Notes: generated from the letters alone by a model not told the origin. Shown: positions 6,522 to 15,595, counted from the stretch's first letter. The stretch: DNA of 64,000 nucleotides from Alteribacter keqinensis (GCF_003710255.1 NZ_RHIB01000001.1:1984001-2048000), one strand, 5' to 3'. Numbers and translations: made by a program.

Positions 6522-8216
6522 CTACTCTTCTCCCAGATCCGTTACCGCACCTTTAGAGGCACAGGATACAAGTCTTGCATATTTGTTCAGCACGCCGCGG
6601 GAGTAGCGGAGCGGCGGTGCCTGCCAGTCTGCCAGGCGGGCTGTCATTTCTTCTGGGCTCACATCGACGTTCAGCTCCTGTGTTTCACTGTCGATGGTCA
6701 CCAGGTCTCCTTCTTTCAATAAGGCGATCGGGCCGCCCACCTGTGCTTCAGGTGCCACGTGGCCAACAACGAGCCCGTGGGTTCCGCCTGAGAAACGGCC
6801 GTCCGTTAGCAAGCCCACCTTCTCTCCGAGTCCTTTCCCGACGATGATGGCAGAGATGGAGAGCATCTCACTCATTCCCGGACCGCCTTTCGGACCGGCA
6901 TAGCGGATCACCAGCACGTCTCCAGGATTAATCTCATTTGCCAGAACCGCTTCGGTTGCTTCTTTTTCCGAATCAAACACCCGGGCGGGACCGGTGAGCT
7001 TGCTTACTTTCAGTCCGCTCATTTTGGCAACGGCTCCGGCCGGCGCGAGGTTCCCTTTCAATACATATAAAGGACCGCTTTCCTTAAACGGCTCGCTTAC
7101 AGGACGGATGATTTCCTGGCCTTCGTGCAGCGGAGGTACTTCAGCCAGGTTCTCTGCCAGTGTTTTACCCGTCACCGTGAGACAGTCACCGTTTAACAGC
7201 CCTTCCTCAAGAAGAAGCTTCATGACAGCGGAAACACCGCCTACCTGATGAAGGTTTTCCATGACGTATTTTCCGCTCGGCTTCAAGTCGGCAATGTGCG
7301 GTACACGCTCGCGGATACGTTCAAAGTCGTCATAAGAGAGGTCCACATCAACCGAATGGGCCATTGCCAGCAGGTGAAGGAAGGCGTTTGTGGATCCGCC
7401 GAGTGCCATAACAACCGTAATCGCATTTTCAAATGCCTCTTTTGTCATGATGTCACGTGGATAGATTTCTTTACGCAGAAGCTCCACAACAGCGTCTCCC
7501 GCTCTGTAGCAATCACCATGTTTGTTATCTGTTTCAGCCGGGTTGGACGCACTTCCCGGCAGACTCATTCCGAGGGCTTCAATGGCCGATGCCATCGTGT
7601 TTGCAGTGTACATGCCTCCGCATGACCCCGCTCCAGGACAGGCATGACATTCGATGTCGTGGAGGCCGTCCTTGTCCATGGATCCGGCGTTGTGTTTACC
7701 GACCGCTTCAAACACAGAAACGATGTCGATGTCTTTATCTTCTCGTGATTTTCCTGGTGAAATCGTTCCACCATATACGAAAACTGCTGGTAAATTTAAG
7801 CGGCCGATGGCAATCATACAGCCCGGCATATTTTTATCACAGCCGCCGATGGCCACAACTCCGTCAAGGCGCTCCGCTCCTACTACAGTTTCTATAGAGT
7901 CTGCGATTACTTCCCGGCTCGGAAGGGAATAACGCATGCCTTCGTGGCCCATGGAAATCCCGTCAGCAACGGTGATGGTGTTAAAAATCATCGGTGCTCC
8001 GCCAGCTTCCCGGGCTCCGCGTTTTGCTTCAATGGCGAGTTTGTCTATGTGTACGTTGCAGGGTGTAACCTCGCTCCACGTACTGGCAACACCGATCATC
8101 GGTTTTTGAAAGTCCTCGTCTTCAAATCCTACTGCTCTAAGCATCGCCCGGTTCGGCGCGCGGTTGTCTCCTTCACTGATGTCTTTACTGCGTATTCTAA
8201 GATCTTTGTCTGCCAC
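6522..8216 (-). CDS. ilvD: Dihydroxy-acid dehydratase
   Basis: Dehydrates 2,3-dihydroxy-isovalerate and -methylvalerate to the 2-keto acids in valine, isoleucine and leucine synthesis; cytosolic Fe-S enzyme. 564 residues is the normal length. Cluster and metal ligands lie in [14 protein letters not shown] (~residues 125-138) and [19 protein letters not shown] (~190-210); a [20 protein letters not shown] block lies near the C-terminus. It stands alone with its own terminator rather than in an ilv-leu operon. The leader is separated from the aldehyde dehydrogenase gene by a long 21-bp array. Confidence 0.97.
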   Translation of the reverse strand: MADKDLRIRSKDISEGDNRAPNRAMLRAVGFEDEDFQKPMIGVASTWSEVTPCNVHIDKLAIEAKRGAREAGGAPMIFNTITVADGISMGHEGMRYSLPSREVIADSIETVVGAERLDGVVAIGGCDKNMPGCMIAIGRLNLPAVFVYGGTISPGKSREDKDIDIVSVFEAVGKHNAGSMDKDGLHDIECHACPGAGSCGGMYTANTMASAIEALGMSLPGSASNPAETDNKHGDCYRAGDAVVELLRKEIYPRDIMTKEAFENAITVVMALGGSTNAFLHLLAMAHSVDVDLSYDDFERIRERVPHIADLKPSGKYVMENLHQVGGVSAVMKLLLEEGLLNGDCLTVTGKTLAENLAEVPPLHEGQEIIRPVSEPFKESGPLYVLKGNLAPAGAVAKMSGLKVSKLTGPARVFDSEKEATEAVLANEINPGDVLVIRYAGPKGGPGMSEMLSISAIIVGKGLGEKVGLLTDGRFSGGTHGLVVGHVAPEAQVGGPIALLKEGDLVTIDSETQELNVDVSPEEMTARLADWQAPPLRYSRGVLNKYARLVSCASKGAVTDLGEE

Positions 8217-8344
8217 TGGTCAAACTCCTCTCTCGTACTGTGCTGAATAAAAGTTTTAGATGAATTATCTCCACATTATACAGAAATAAAATAATTTTTC
8301 TATATTATTTAAAAATTCATAGTGAATTTTTTATTCGTTTCGTC
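8217..8344. other. ilvD upstream region
   Basis: Strongly AT-rich stretch that should hold the ilvD promoter; I could not choose a convincing -35/-10 pair. A weak CodY-like match (AATTTTTCTATATTA) is present but too poor to call. Confidence 0.4.
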
Positions 8345-8590
8345 TTTTGGGCAGAAATACATAGAATACGGTCAAAATTATTCCTGTTTTGGACAGAATT
8401 ACAGATGCTTTTGGTGCAGGGGAAGGTTGTGTGAAGAAATAATCTGATTTTTGATAGAATAAATCTCGTTTTTGATCGTATTAATCGCATTATTGATAGT
8501 ATTATTTCTGTTTTTGATAGTATTAATGACTTGATAATATCTATCGTATTTTTAACAGTAGTAATCTTGTCTTTGACTGAATCAAAGCTG
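8345..8590. repeat. 21-bp array 2 (about 11 units)
   Basis: Clear units start at 8448, 8469, 8490 and 8511 (core TTTTTGATAGTATTAAT), then, after a 4-base slip, at 8549 and 8570. Older copies are recognisable at 8345 (TTTTGGGCAGAAAT) and 8387 (TTTTGGACAGAAT), exactly 42 bases apart. It sits directly after the terminator of the aldehyde dehydrogenase gene. Confidence 0.8.
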
Positions 8591-8593
8591 CCT

Positions 8594-8637
8594 TCTAAAA
8601 AACCGAAAATCCGTACCAGCAAACTATGCTGGTACGG
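8594..8637 (-). terminator. Aldehyde dehydrogenase terminator
   Basis: A 10-bp perfect stem CCGTACCAGC / GCTGGTACGG (8611-8637), followed on the minus strand by ATTTTCGGTTTTTT. Confidence 0.9.
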
Positions 8638-8646
8638 TCATATTTA

Positions 8647-10071
8647 TTAAGAAGGCATACCATGTACCGATTTGATTTCAAGGAACTCCTCGATCCCGAA
8701 ATCACCCCATTCGCGGCCGATTCCCGATTGCTTGAAACCGCCAAACGGTCCGTTGAAGTCCGTATCGGCGTCATTGATTTTAATGCGTCCGGCTTTAATG
8801 CTGGAAGCCACATGGCGTATCGTTTCAGGATCTTTACCTACTACATAGCCCGCAAGACCATAAACAGTATCGTTTGCCATAGTAATAGCGTCCTCGAGGT
8901 CCTCATATGTGATAATGGCCGACACCGGTCCGAATATTTCCTCCTGGGCGATAACGGAATCATTGGAAACGTCGGTGAAGATCGTCGGTTTAACGTAATA
9001 GCCTGTTTCAAGTCCCTCCGGCTTTCCTGTTCCCCCGGCAAGGAGAGTCGCTTCTTTCTCCCCTTTTTCAATATACGATTGAACGGTGTCCCACTGATCT
9101 TTTGAGACTAGCGGGCCTGTGGCGATTCCATCTTTACGGGGATCTCCTACAGGAAAGGTTGGAAGCAGGTCTACAATTTTTTCCTCAAATGCGTCTTTCA
9201 TAGACTGAGGGATAAAAACTCTTGTTCCTGCAGAGCAAACCTGACCGGTGTTTGTCATGATATTTGACAGAGCCGTTTTCGCCGCCTCTTCCACATCTGC
9301 ATCGTCAAGAATGATGACAGGTGATTTCCCTCCAAGCTCCAATGCTACTTTTTTAATCGTTTCGGCAGCATTTTTCATGATTTTTTCACCGACAGCGCCA
9401 GAGCCGGTAAAGGACACAAAATCAATACCGGGGTGGGAACTGATACCGTTTCCAATAACTGAACCTGTGCCGTTCACAAGGTTAAACGCACCATTTGGCA
9501 AACCGGCTTCGTCAATAATTTCCGCCAAAATCATGGCAGCATAAGGTGTTTTTGAGGCCGGCTTCAAAATAACCGGGCTCCCTGCCGCAATAGCGCTGGC
9601 AATTTTGGTAGATGTCTGGTTTGTCGGAAAGTTCCACGGAGTAATCAGTCCGCTCACGCCGACCGATTCTTTTATAAGCGTATGGCCGCCGCGGTCCTCT
9701 GAGAAAGAAAAGTCCTGGAGAGATTCAGCCGCCTGTTTAAAATGACCGAGCCCCATGTGAAAATGAACCTCTTCAGACACAGACAGAGGTGCACCGAGTT
9801 CATCTGTCATGATTTCAATGAGCTCATCTTTCCTTGCTTCATAACCATTCGCAATTTTTTCAAGCCACTCGATCCGTTGTTCTTTTGTGGATTGTGAAAA
9901 GGAAGGAAACGCTTCTCGTGCCGCCTTAACCGCTTTATCCAAGTCTTCTTCGGTGCCTGAGCTGATCTTGCCCATCACTTCTTCCGTTGCCGGATTGATC
10001 ACATCAATCGTTTCTGAGCCCGTTGACTCAATCCATTCACCGTTAATGTAATGTTTAAGCTGGTTTCGCAT
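8647..10071 (-). CDS. NAD(P)-dependent aldehyde dehydrogenase
   Basis: Oxidises an aldehyde to the carboxylic acid with NAD(P)+; cytosolic. 474 residues from ATG 10071, which follows AAGGGGA by nine bases; the open frame extends to 10245 but the added sequence lacks family similarity. The catalytic Cys is in NTGQVCSAGTRVF, the general-base Glu in VALELGGKSPV, the cofactor site in GLITPWNFPTNQ and FTGSGAVGEKI. The ending FGGFKQSGIGREWGDFG is typical of the family. Substrate cannot be assigned. Monocistronic by its own terminator and a 320-bp upstream gap. Confidence 0.95.
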   Translation of the reverse strand: MRNQLKHYINGEWIESTGSETIDVINPATEEVMGKISSGTEEDLDKAVKAAREAFPSFSQSTKEQRIEWLEKIANGYEARKDELIEIMTDELGAPLSVSEEVHFHMGLGHFKQAAESLQDFSFSEDRGGHTLIKESVGVSGLITPWNFPTNQTSTKIASAIAAGSPVILKPASKTPYAAMILAEIIDEAGLPNGAFNLVNGTGSVIGNGISSHPGIDFVSFTGSGAVGEKIMKNAAETIKKVALELGGKSPVIILDDADVEEAAKTALSNIMTNTGQVCSAGTRVFIPQSMKDAFEEKIVDLLPTFPVGDPRKDGIATGPLVSKDQWDTVQSYIEKGEKEATLLAGGTGKPEGLETGYYVKPTIFTDVSNDSVIAQEEIFGPVSAIITYEDLEDAITMANDTVYGLAGYVVGKDPETIRHVASSIKAGRIKINDADTDFNGPFGGFKQSGIGREWGDFGIEEFLEIKSVHGMPS

Positions 10072-10398
10072 ACAAAAAATCCCCTTTTCAAAATGCTGAT
10101 TTTCACTGATTTTACCAAAATGAGTGTACAGCATCTCTATTCCCGGCAAGTCCATGTCTAAAACAAAGAGCGGTTTGAGAAGAGTCAAAATAAGGAGTGG
10201 AAGAATCCTGCAACGAAACAGGCGTTGAAGAAAAAAGATTTGCAATTTGCGTGGCTGGAAAGAGCCTTAAAAAACACTGTTATGTAAGTAAACGTCCCCT
10301 TCTTCTACACCTAAAGGATTTTATTGGCAGCTGTCGAATAACTATATTGTTACAAAACAACTGTAAGATACATAACGGTATTGAAGGGGGAATCAGGT
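10072..10398. other. Divergent intergenic region
   Basis: Separates the leftward aldehyde dehydrogenase from the rightward lipoprotein gene and must hold both promoters. A possible rightward promoter is TTGTTA (about 10348) and TACATA with a 16-base spacer. No further gene seen. Confidence 0.4.
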
Positions 10399-11082
10399 GT
10401 GAAGTGGCAGACACTGATTACAGTCGTAAGCCTGCTGCTCTTAGGAGGGTGTATATCTGACGAGGAAACGATAACCTGGGCGGATACAGTAAAGATTGAA
10501 GAAAAACAATATGATTATCGTTTTCATTTAACTGTAGCGGACTCAAGCATTATAGGCACTCCTGCCGGAACGGTGAAACGGGATGTTGCAGGTAAAGTAC
10601 ACAGCAATTATCGTTTAAGTAATGGTGAAGCTACTTTTTTACAAAAAGGGACAACATTATACAACGTCAAAGGTCATCCAGGATTACTGGCTGTAAAAGA
10701 TGATTTAGCTCCCAACGGTTATTTACTCTATCAACATGAAATTACTGATCACTATCCTCTTTCATTTAACGAGCTGGATATTGAGAATGTACAACAGATT
10801 ACGATTACCCATATTCAAAATGGCACACCTGTTACAGCGACATGGAACGATGAAGAAAAAGATGAGCTTCTGAGATTATTAATGGATAGCAAGCCGGATG
10901 CGAAATTCCAGGCATACTCCATGGAACAAGACCCCACTCACTTTGATTTTGTGTTTTATACAGGTGAGGATATATTATTTACGATTCCTCTTTTTACAGA
11001 CGGTACAACACCATTCTGGTACCCTTTCGAACAGGAAATCCTGCCTGAAGCTATGAACAAATATCTTAATCATCATGATTAA
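10399..11082 (+). CDS. Hypothetical lipoprotein
   Basis: GTG 10399 follows AAGGGGG by eight bases; an in-frame TTG at 10381 overlaps that ribosome site. The product (227 residues) starts with a lipoprotein signal peptide, VKWQTLITVVSLLLLGGC, with the lipobox Cys at residue 18, so it should be anchored on the outer face of the membrane. The mature part has no cysteine-rich or enzyme motif. It contains two probable beta-rich halves and a DELLRLLMDSKPDAKF helix typical of small Bacillus surface lipoproteins. Function unknown. Confidence 0.7.
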   Translation: MKWQTLITVVSLLLLGGCISDEETITWADTVKIEEKQYDYRFHLTVADSSIIGTPAGTVKRDVAGKVHSNYRLSNGEATFLQKGTTLYNVKGHPGLLAVKDDLAPNGYLLYQHEITDHYPLSFNELDIENVQQITITHIQNGTPVTATWNDEEKDELLRLLMDSKPDAKFQAYSMEQDPTHFDFVFYTGEDILFTIPLFTDGTTPFWYPFEQEILPEAMNKYLNHHD

Positions 11083-11116
11083 AAAGGCATGCAAACAATG
11101 CTCCATGCCCCTTTGT
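11083..11116 (+). terminator. Weak terminator after the lipoprotein gene
   Basis: AAAGGCATG (11083-11091) pairs with CATGCCCCTT (11104-11113) with one bulge, followed only by TTGTAAT. The next 100 bases are AT-rich with three TTATATAC motifs at irregular spacing. Confidence 0.45.
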
Positions 11117-11211
11117 AATCAGATTCTATTATCCTCCCATAAAGGGAAAGCAGGTAATTTTTATATACCTCTTTTATATACCCCCGAGAGCTGGATCGTA
11201 TAGATTTATAT

Positions 11212-11260
11212 ACTCAAAAAAACTGCCTCTCCAATCGTATGTGACGATTGGGGGCAGTTC
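11212..11260 (-). terminator. Terminator of the sortase operon
   Basis: Long stem AACTGCC...AATCGT / ACGATT...GGCAGTT (11221-11259), followed on the minus strand by a T-tract TTTTTTTGAG. It lies 29 bases past the stop of the frameshifted gene. Confidence 0.85.
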
Positions 11261-11288
11261 AGCTGTCATTTTCAGGTGTTTACTCTTC

Positions 11289-11683
11289 TCACTGCAGCAT
11301 CGTTCTCAAATCCCCTGTGACTCCCCGTGAAGTTACATAAAATCCGTCCCCTTCGACGAGATACATGAAACAGCCCAATTCACCTTCTTCACCGAGCCAA
11401 AGGTGAATCGGATGGAGGGGAAATTCATCTCCGTAGCTGATGATCAAATCATAGTCGGACACTGCTCCCCGGGGGTCCCGCTGCTTATTACAGCAGATCT
11501 GACCGCTCTCTCAAAAATCTTGGTTAAATCGGGTTTTGTTATTGCCATAAGCTCTTCATCCGAGAAGGCACCAACAGCTTCGGATCGGTAAACCGTCACT
11601 TCCTTTACTCTTTCATCAAGGAGGACCACCGTCTCATGATAATCAACTATTTCACTTTCTTCCTCTTTCCCGTCCCCCGCCAC
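11289..11683 (-). pseudogene. YhfM-like protein gene with a frameshift
   Basis: Two frames make one protein. The first (11683-11444) reads to FERAVRSAVISSGTPG. The second, offset by -1, continues with AVSDYDLIISYGDEF, IHLWLGEEGELGCFMYL and ends VTGDLRTMLQ at 11289. Together this resembles the C-terminal domain of Bacillus YhfM-type proteins (a helix, then DYxLxI...HLWL..., then an LxxLL-like end). The switch coincides with a homopolymer run (five C then four G, 11475-11490), so loss of one base, by mutation or sequencing error, explains it. The start, overlapping the sortase gene, is uncertain and no signal peptide is seen. Confidence 0.55.
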
Positions 11684-12356
11684 GGAGCTCGGCTACGAGA
11701 ACGTAGCGTTCGGGGGCACTGCCCACAAAGGTAAACGGGTAGCAGGTGCTCACTGTGAGTGTGGCCCTGGGCTTTGGAACAATAACTGTGCGGTCATCTT
11801 CGTCTACAATTCGGACGTTTTTTACTTTGTACTCGAATTCGCCCGCTGCAGTCGTGACAATCAGAATATCATTGACTCCGACACTCCCCAGCTCCCGGAA
11901 GACCGTGTCTCTGTGACCGGCTAAAACAGCATTGTCATTTTCTCCGGGCAGGACACTTCCTGCAAAGTGACCGACGCCTTTCTCGAGTTCGTCTTCATCA
12001 GTGCCGTGATAAATTGGAAGCGTTGCTTCAAGCTTCGGGATATAAAGTTCCCCGATCAGATCGCCAATTTCAGGCCTTTCCGGGTACAGGGGACCTGACT
12101 CCCCCTCGTCAACAGCGGGGGATTCTTCTTCCGCCGGTTCAGGCTTTTCTTCCACTTGAGACTTTTCTTCCACTTCAGGTTCTTCTTCCACTTCCGCTGA
12201 AACTGCAGCTTCCCCGCTCTTAAAGAGCATATAGCCTTTGAGGAACGTGTATGCGGTGGTTGTAGTAAACCAGAACCCGCCTGTGATCATGGCAATACTT
12301 AAAGAGAGAAGAATGAATCGCTTCATTCTTCTCCGGTTGTTCTTTTGGTTATCCAT
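11652..12356 (-). CDS. Class D sortase
   Basis: Membrane transpeptidase that cleaves an LPxTA-type motif and links surface proteins to peptidoglycan. 234 residues: basic N-terminus, one signal-anchor helix (~13-35), a Glu/Pro-rich linker (~55-95), then the catalytic domain from GDLIGELYIPKLEATLPIYH. The catalytic His148 is in LAGHRDTVFR, Cys205 in TVSTCYPF (TLxTC-type signature of class D) and Arg217 in APERYVL. It overlaps by 8 bases the end of the gene for an acidic LPKTA protein, its evident substrate. The tail RGGGRERGRK is unusual after the normal VAEL end. Confidence 0.92.
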   Translation of the reverse strand: MDNQKNNRRRMKRFILLSLSIAMITGGFWFTTTTAYTFLKGYMLFKSGEAAVSAEVEEEPEVEEKSQVEEKPEPAEEESPAVDEGESGPLYPERPEIGDLIGELYIPKLEATLPIYHGTDEDELEKGVGHFAGSVLPGENDNAVLAGHRDTVFRELGSVGVNDILIVTTAAGEFEYKVKNVRIVDEDDRTVIVPKPRATLTVSTCYPFTFVGSAPERYVLVAELRGGGRERGRK

Positions 12357-13551
12357 TTTTCACATTCAGCCTGCGGTAAAAGAGCATGCCGCTCATCATG
12401 ATGAGGAGCCCTGCTGCGATTCCTGAGGCGGTATTGGTCGCTGTTTTTGGCAGCTTGGCACCGGTCTCCGTTTTCATAGCAGGCTTTTCTGCGTTTGCTT
12501 TTTTAGGAGATTCGCTCTTTTTATCCACGGTCTGATCCTGGTGTTCAATCACGTCATGTGTTTTTTTAAGGTCGTTTCCGGTTCCGTTAATCAGTTCCCA
12601 GCCGAACAGTTCTGCTTTGAGGAGGATGTCAGCGAGGAAGTCCCCTTGTTTATTGTACAGCTCAATGAGAAGGTCATAGCCGTTTGTCGTTGTCATGGTC
12701 ATGAGTGACTGAAGGGACACAGGCTTTTTCTCGTCACCTTTTACAAGATAAAACGTTACGTCCATTTCAAAGAGGTCGAGCAATTCTGTGAAAATGGCGA
12801 TAAGCTCTGCGATTTGATCGGCTGTGAGTTCAGATGCCTCATCAAACTCTTCAAAAGCCATCAGGCGCCAGGCCAGCTCTTCAAGCTTCTCCAGGAAGGC
12901 GTCGCTGTCCGTATCCAGACTCTCCAGGTGGGCAAAAAGGCGCTCTAGCTCCTCTATTGTAAGGCCGATTTCAGCGAATAATCCTTCGATATCCTCAAAT
13001 TCAAGGTCCCATTCGTCGCTGTAAAGATAGTACCAGACGGCGCCGTCCAGGTCTTCATAATACTCGTAGTTGTCAAGAGAATCCCCGTTTTCTTTTAACA
13101 GGGCAACCAGCTCATCGTATGTAAGCTCGTATTCTTTTAACAGTTCAGCCAGGTTTGCGTCGGTAAGCGGGGTCAGGGATAAGTCGTACAGGTCCGCTTC
13201 AGCGTCGAATACAAATTTATACACATCATAAATGGACTCTTCAGCTTCGAGTTCCCCGTATGCCACAAGGTATTCAAGGGCTTCTTTTTCTGTAATACCT
13301 AAATCATCGAGCAGTTCTTTCCAAGTATCCGGCGTGAGGACCGGTCCCAAGAACCACCTGAGGTCCTCCATGTCTTCAAAATCCTCAACTGACAGATCGT
13401 AGAAATCAAGGTATTCTACTAAATCACTTTTTGTCCACTCAATTTCCTGTAAATACGACTTCAATTCCTTCTCAGATGGTGCGGCACTTCCTACAGATGG
13501 TAAAACAACAAGAAACAAACCAGCCAGCAGTGACATGAACAAGCCTTTCAC
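12349..13551 (-). CDS. Processed acidic LPxTA surface protein
   Basis: 400-residue sortase substrate. Signal peptide VKGLFMSLLAGLFLVVLPS then GSAAP; a very acidic helical region (repeated short LxxLxxxYxLTYDELVALL-type segments to ~residue 240); a Lys-rich spacer; then LPKTA 30 residues before the end, a membrane helix and the positively charged tail YRRLNVKNG. It matches the known group of acidic surface proteins always found with a class D sortase. The GTG at 13551 lies 7 bases after AGGAGG; the ATG at 13557 is too close to that site. It is likely a cell-wall polyanion in an alkaliphile. Exact role unknown. Confidence 0.88.
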   Translation of the reverse strand: MKGLFMSLLAGLFLVVLPSVGSAAPSEKELKSYLQEIEWTKSDLVEYLDFYDLSVEDFEDMEDLRWFLGPVLTPDTWKELLDDLGITEKEALEYLVAYGELEAEESIYDVYKFVFDAEADLYDLSLTPLTDANLAELLKEYELTYDELVALLKENGDSLDNYEYYEDLDGAVWYYLYSDEWDLEFEDIEGLFAEIGLTIEELERLFAHLESLDTDSDAFLEKLEELAWRLMAFEEFDEASELTADQIAELIAIFTELLDLFEMDVTFYLVKGDEKKPVSLQSLMTMTTTNGYDLLIELYNKQGDFLADILLKAELFGWELINGTGNDLKKTHDVIEHQDQTVDKKSESPKKANAEKPAMKTETGAKLPKTATNTASGIAAGLLIMMSGMLFYRRLNVKNG

Positions 13552-13772
13552 AGCCATTCCTCCTACATATTCGATTGTGTATTTCGAGATTAGTATAATC
13601 TTGAAATTTGTAAAAAGATAGTATTTTATTTTTGTTTACGGTAGAAAATTTTGAGGAAATCTATTGACAAAACAGAGGTTTAATATCCAGTATTCGTTTG
13701 CATTTGAAAGCATATGGCATTTAAGTACTAATAATCTCTCATTTTAACTGAATATAACTGTATATGAGTGAA

Positions 13773-13808
13773 TATAAAAAACCTCCGCGATAAAAGCCCT
13801 GCGGAGGT
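13773..13808 (-). terminator. Terminator after the 65-residue membrane protein gene
   Basis: Perfect 8-bp stem ACCTCCGC (13781) / GCGGAGGT (13801), followed on the minus strand by TTTTTTATATTC. The stretch 13552-13772 contains the promoter of the surface-protein gene but no gene. Confidence 0.85.
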
Positions 13809-13810
13809 GC

Positions 13811-14008
13811 TTATTTTTCTTTTTCATGATCGACCACGTTAAAGGTCGGACGGCTTGCCAGTGCCAGGAAAAAAACAACGGCAGAAAAGATGCTCAAAAT
13901 AAAAGCGCCGAGTGTAAAGCCTCCCGTCCTGATCAGGTCAATGACGAGCCAGACAAATCCTGATACGGTCCCAACTGATGATAGGACGATGATGATTGGT
14001 CGTGCCAT
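13811..14008 (-). CDS. Small two-helix membrane protein
   Basis: 65 residues with two hydrophobic helices (IIIVLSSVGTVSGFVWLVID and GAFILSIFSAVVFFLALA) and a charged C-terminus VVDHEKEK. Own terminator directly downstream; 16 bases from the hydrolase gene, likely cotranscribed. No family recognised. Confidence 0.65.
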   Translation of the reverse strand: MARPIIIVLSSVGTVSGFVWLVIDLIRTGGFTLGAFILSIFSAVVFFLALASRPTFNVVDHEKEK

Positions 14009-14024
14009 GTGTTTGCTCCTTTGC

Positions 14025-14663
14025 TTATCTGTTTGCGACCCAGCCTGAAATGCCGGCCATGATGTTTTTCAGCACGTCCAAAGAACCCATGACGTCACCC
14101 TCTAGTTCGAGGGCGTGATTGGCGTCCTTCACAAGAACGCCCTGAATCCGGGGATTGCGGTCAATTTCGACAAACCTCTCCCGCTCAAATACAGGGTCCC
14201 GGTCCCCGATCACACACAGCCCGGGATGCCAGCTTGTTGAAAGACTTTTGTATACGTCGTCCCTCTGAATAAGAGGTGTGAGCCAGATCGCTTTTACCCG
14301 GGCGAAGCGCTCTTCTTCCATCAGATAGGATAAAGCGATCGTACCGACAGATTTGGCTACAGCTATGATTTCCTCATAAGGGGCACCGCCGATAACGGCA
14401 TCGATGACGTTTCGCACATCCGCAGTGAAGCCTTCCTCTGTAAGTTCGGATAATTCCTCACGTGTATATTCGTAGTTGATATGAAGGATGTCAAACCCGT
14501 TTCTGTAAAGAATTGATGTTGCGTAGTAAAGTAACGGTCCTTGTGCTGTGTACGCTGCTCCGGGCAGAACGATGGCTACACCGTCAGCATCTTTCTCGTG
14601 CTTCATCAGAGAATAAGGTATCTTTCCGCTATTGGTTTGTACGTTTCCGTTCTTTACTTTCAC
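14025..14663 (-). CDS. Alpha/beta-hydrolase family protein
   Basis: About 212 residues from GTG 14663, which follows GGGGTGGGGG. Alpha/beta-hydrolase outline: VAIVLPGAAYTAQGPLLYY (oxyanion-loop strand), then AVAKSVGTIALSYL, where the nucleophile elbow is AKSVG (Ser), then VIGDRDPVFERERF (acid) and KDANHALELEG (His). This resembles dienelactone-hydrolase or KANL3/Tex30-like small hydrolases. Substrate unknown; cytosolic. Confidence 0.75.
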   Translation of the reverse strand: MKVKNGNVQTNSGKIPYSLMKHEKDADGVAIVLPGAAYTAQGPLLYYATSILYRNGFDILHINYEYTREELSELTEEGFTADVRNVIDAVIGGAPYEEIIAVAKSVGTIALSYLMEEERFARVKAIWLTPLIQRDDVYKSLSTSWHPGLCVIGDRDPVFERERFVEIDRNPRIQGVLVKDANHALELEGDVMGSLDVLKNIMAGISGWVANR

Positions 14664-14686
14664 AGCCCCCACCCCTTTTTTAAAAG

Positions 14687-14878
14687 TCAGGCCTTTTCTT
14701 GATGCTGGTCTTTCTTTAGTGCCAGTTGGACTTTCATCTGCTCAAGCTTTACTTTTTCTTTCTCCAGCTCCACCCTTTTTTCCTTCAGGCGAAAATCTCT
14801 TTTTATGGAATAAGCACCAACTGCCATGCCCGCTATTGAGATGGCTCCTACAAAAACCAAAATCGCAAACAAATCCAA
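14687..14878 (-). CDS. Small membrane-anchored coiled-coil protein
   Basis: 63 residues: an N-terminal helix (LFAILVFVGAISIAGMAVGA) followed by a strongly charged coiled coil (KEKRVELEKEKVKLEQMKVQ). The plan is that of PspB- or YvlB-like accessory proteins, but there is no sequence reason to name it so. It lies 23 bases upstream of the hydrolase gene and 12 bases after the acetyltransferase stop. Confidence 0.65.
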   Translation of the reverse strand: MDLFAILVFVGAISIAGMAVGAYSIKRDFRLKEKRVELEKEKVKLEQMKVQLALKKDQHQEKA

Positions 14879-14890
14879 TTCATTTCCCCC

Positions 14891-15304
14891 TTAATTCTCA
14901 TTGGACTTTCTAAATCCGTACAGCATCCGGTAGCCTTCTTTTTCATAGAAATCATAGGACTCACCGGTTGCGAGAAGTTCAAGGCGTGCTGCAGGATACA
15001 GGCTGTGTGCATGGTTTAAAAGAGCCCGGCCTGTACCTTGTTTTCTCCAGCTTTTTTTCACCAGAATCTCACAAACATACAGACTGATAAACCCGTCAGT
15101 AAGACCCCGGATGTAGCCGATGATTTCTCCTTCAGCTTCCGCGATAAAGCGGACCGGCGACTGTTCCCATGCTGCTTTTGTCTCTTCAGGCCGGTCCGCA
15201 AGGTTTTTCCAGCCCTGCTCCTGATTGAGATCTGCAATCGTACTGAAATCACTGGACCGGTATTCCCGGATAACCAGCTCTTTCCCGTTGTATAGTTTCA
15301 TCAT
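14891..15304 (-). CDS. GNAT N-acetyltransferase
   Basis: About 137 residues. The acetyl-CoA motif A is LVKKSWRKQGTGRALLNHA, followed by YDFYEKEGYRM (motif B). The start is probably at the ATG-ATG pair 15304/15301, preceded by GGTGGGGG; the open frame reaches 15349 without a ribosome site. First gene of a leftward group with the coiled-coil, hydrolase and two-helix membrane genes. Substrate unknown. Confidence 0.85.
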   Translation of the reverse strand: MMKLYNGKELVIREYRSSDFSTIADLNQEQGWKNLADRPEETKAAWEQSPVRFIAEAEGEIIGYIRGLTDGFISLYVCEILVKKSWRKQGTGRALLNHAHSLYPAARLELLATGESYDFYEKEGYRMLYGFRKSNEN

Positions 15305-15445
15305 TTCCCCCACCGGATTATGCCTTAACGTTAGTGTATTCGTTTTCATTTTTATTGTAAATCATTTCAAGAGCCTTTTATGCATGACCTGATTTTTTGG
15401 GACATATAGTTTAGCAGACATTATTTTAGCAGAGGGGGAACGGCT

Positions 15446-15595
15446 GTGAAAGAGAAACCGAAGGAAGATACACTTCTTAAACACTACCTTCAAAGATCAA
15501 CCCTGCCTCAAAAGTCTGTGTGCAGACCATCAAGAAAGACAATAAAACGCTGGGTAAAATACGGTTCTGCGAGCTACGTGGTTTACTGGGGGTAA
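15446..15595 (+). CDS. Very small basic protein (49 residues)
   Basis: GTG 15446 is preceded by GAGGGGG with seven bases between. The product (MKEKPKEDTLLKHYLQRSTL, ... RKTIKRWVKYGSASYVVYWG) is rich in Lys/Arg with an aromatic C-terminus and one Cys. It lies alone on the plus strand between two leftward genes. Support is limited to the ribosome site and sensible composition; no family recognised. Confidence 0.4.
   Translation: MKEKPKEDTLLKHYLQRSTLPQKSVCRPSRKTIKRWVKYGSASYVVYWG

Noticed and set aside
6207-6722. Rightward 171-codon frame
   Set aside because: It runs through the 21-bp array, the ilvD terminator and into ilvD antisense; no start signal.
8281-8300. CodY box upstream of ilvD
   Set aside because: Only about 9 of 15 consensus positions match in a very AT-rich stretch.
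8626-9105. Rightward 159-codon frame
   Set aside because: Antisense of the aldehyde dehydrogenase gene, which has a full set of family motifs.
11150-11215. Another 21-bp array based on TTATATAC
   Set aside because: The three motif copies are spaced by about 13 and 32 bases, not 21.
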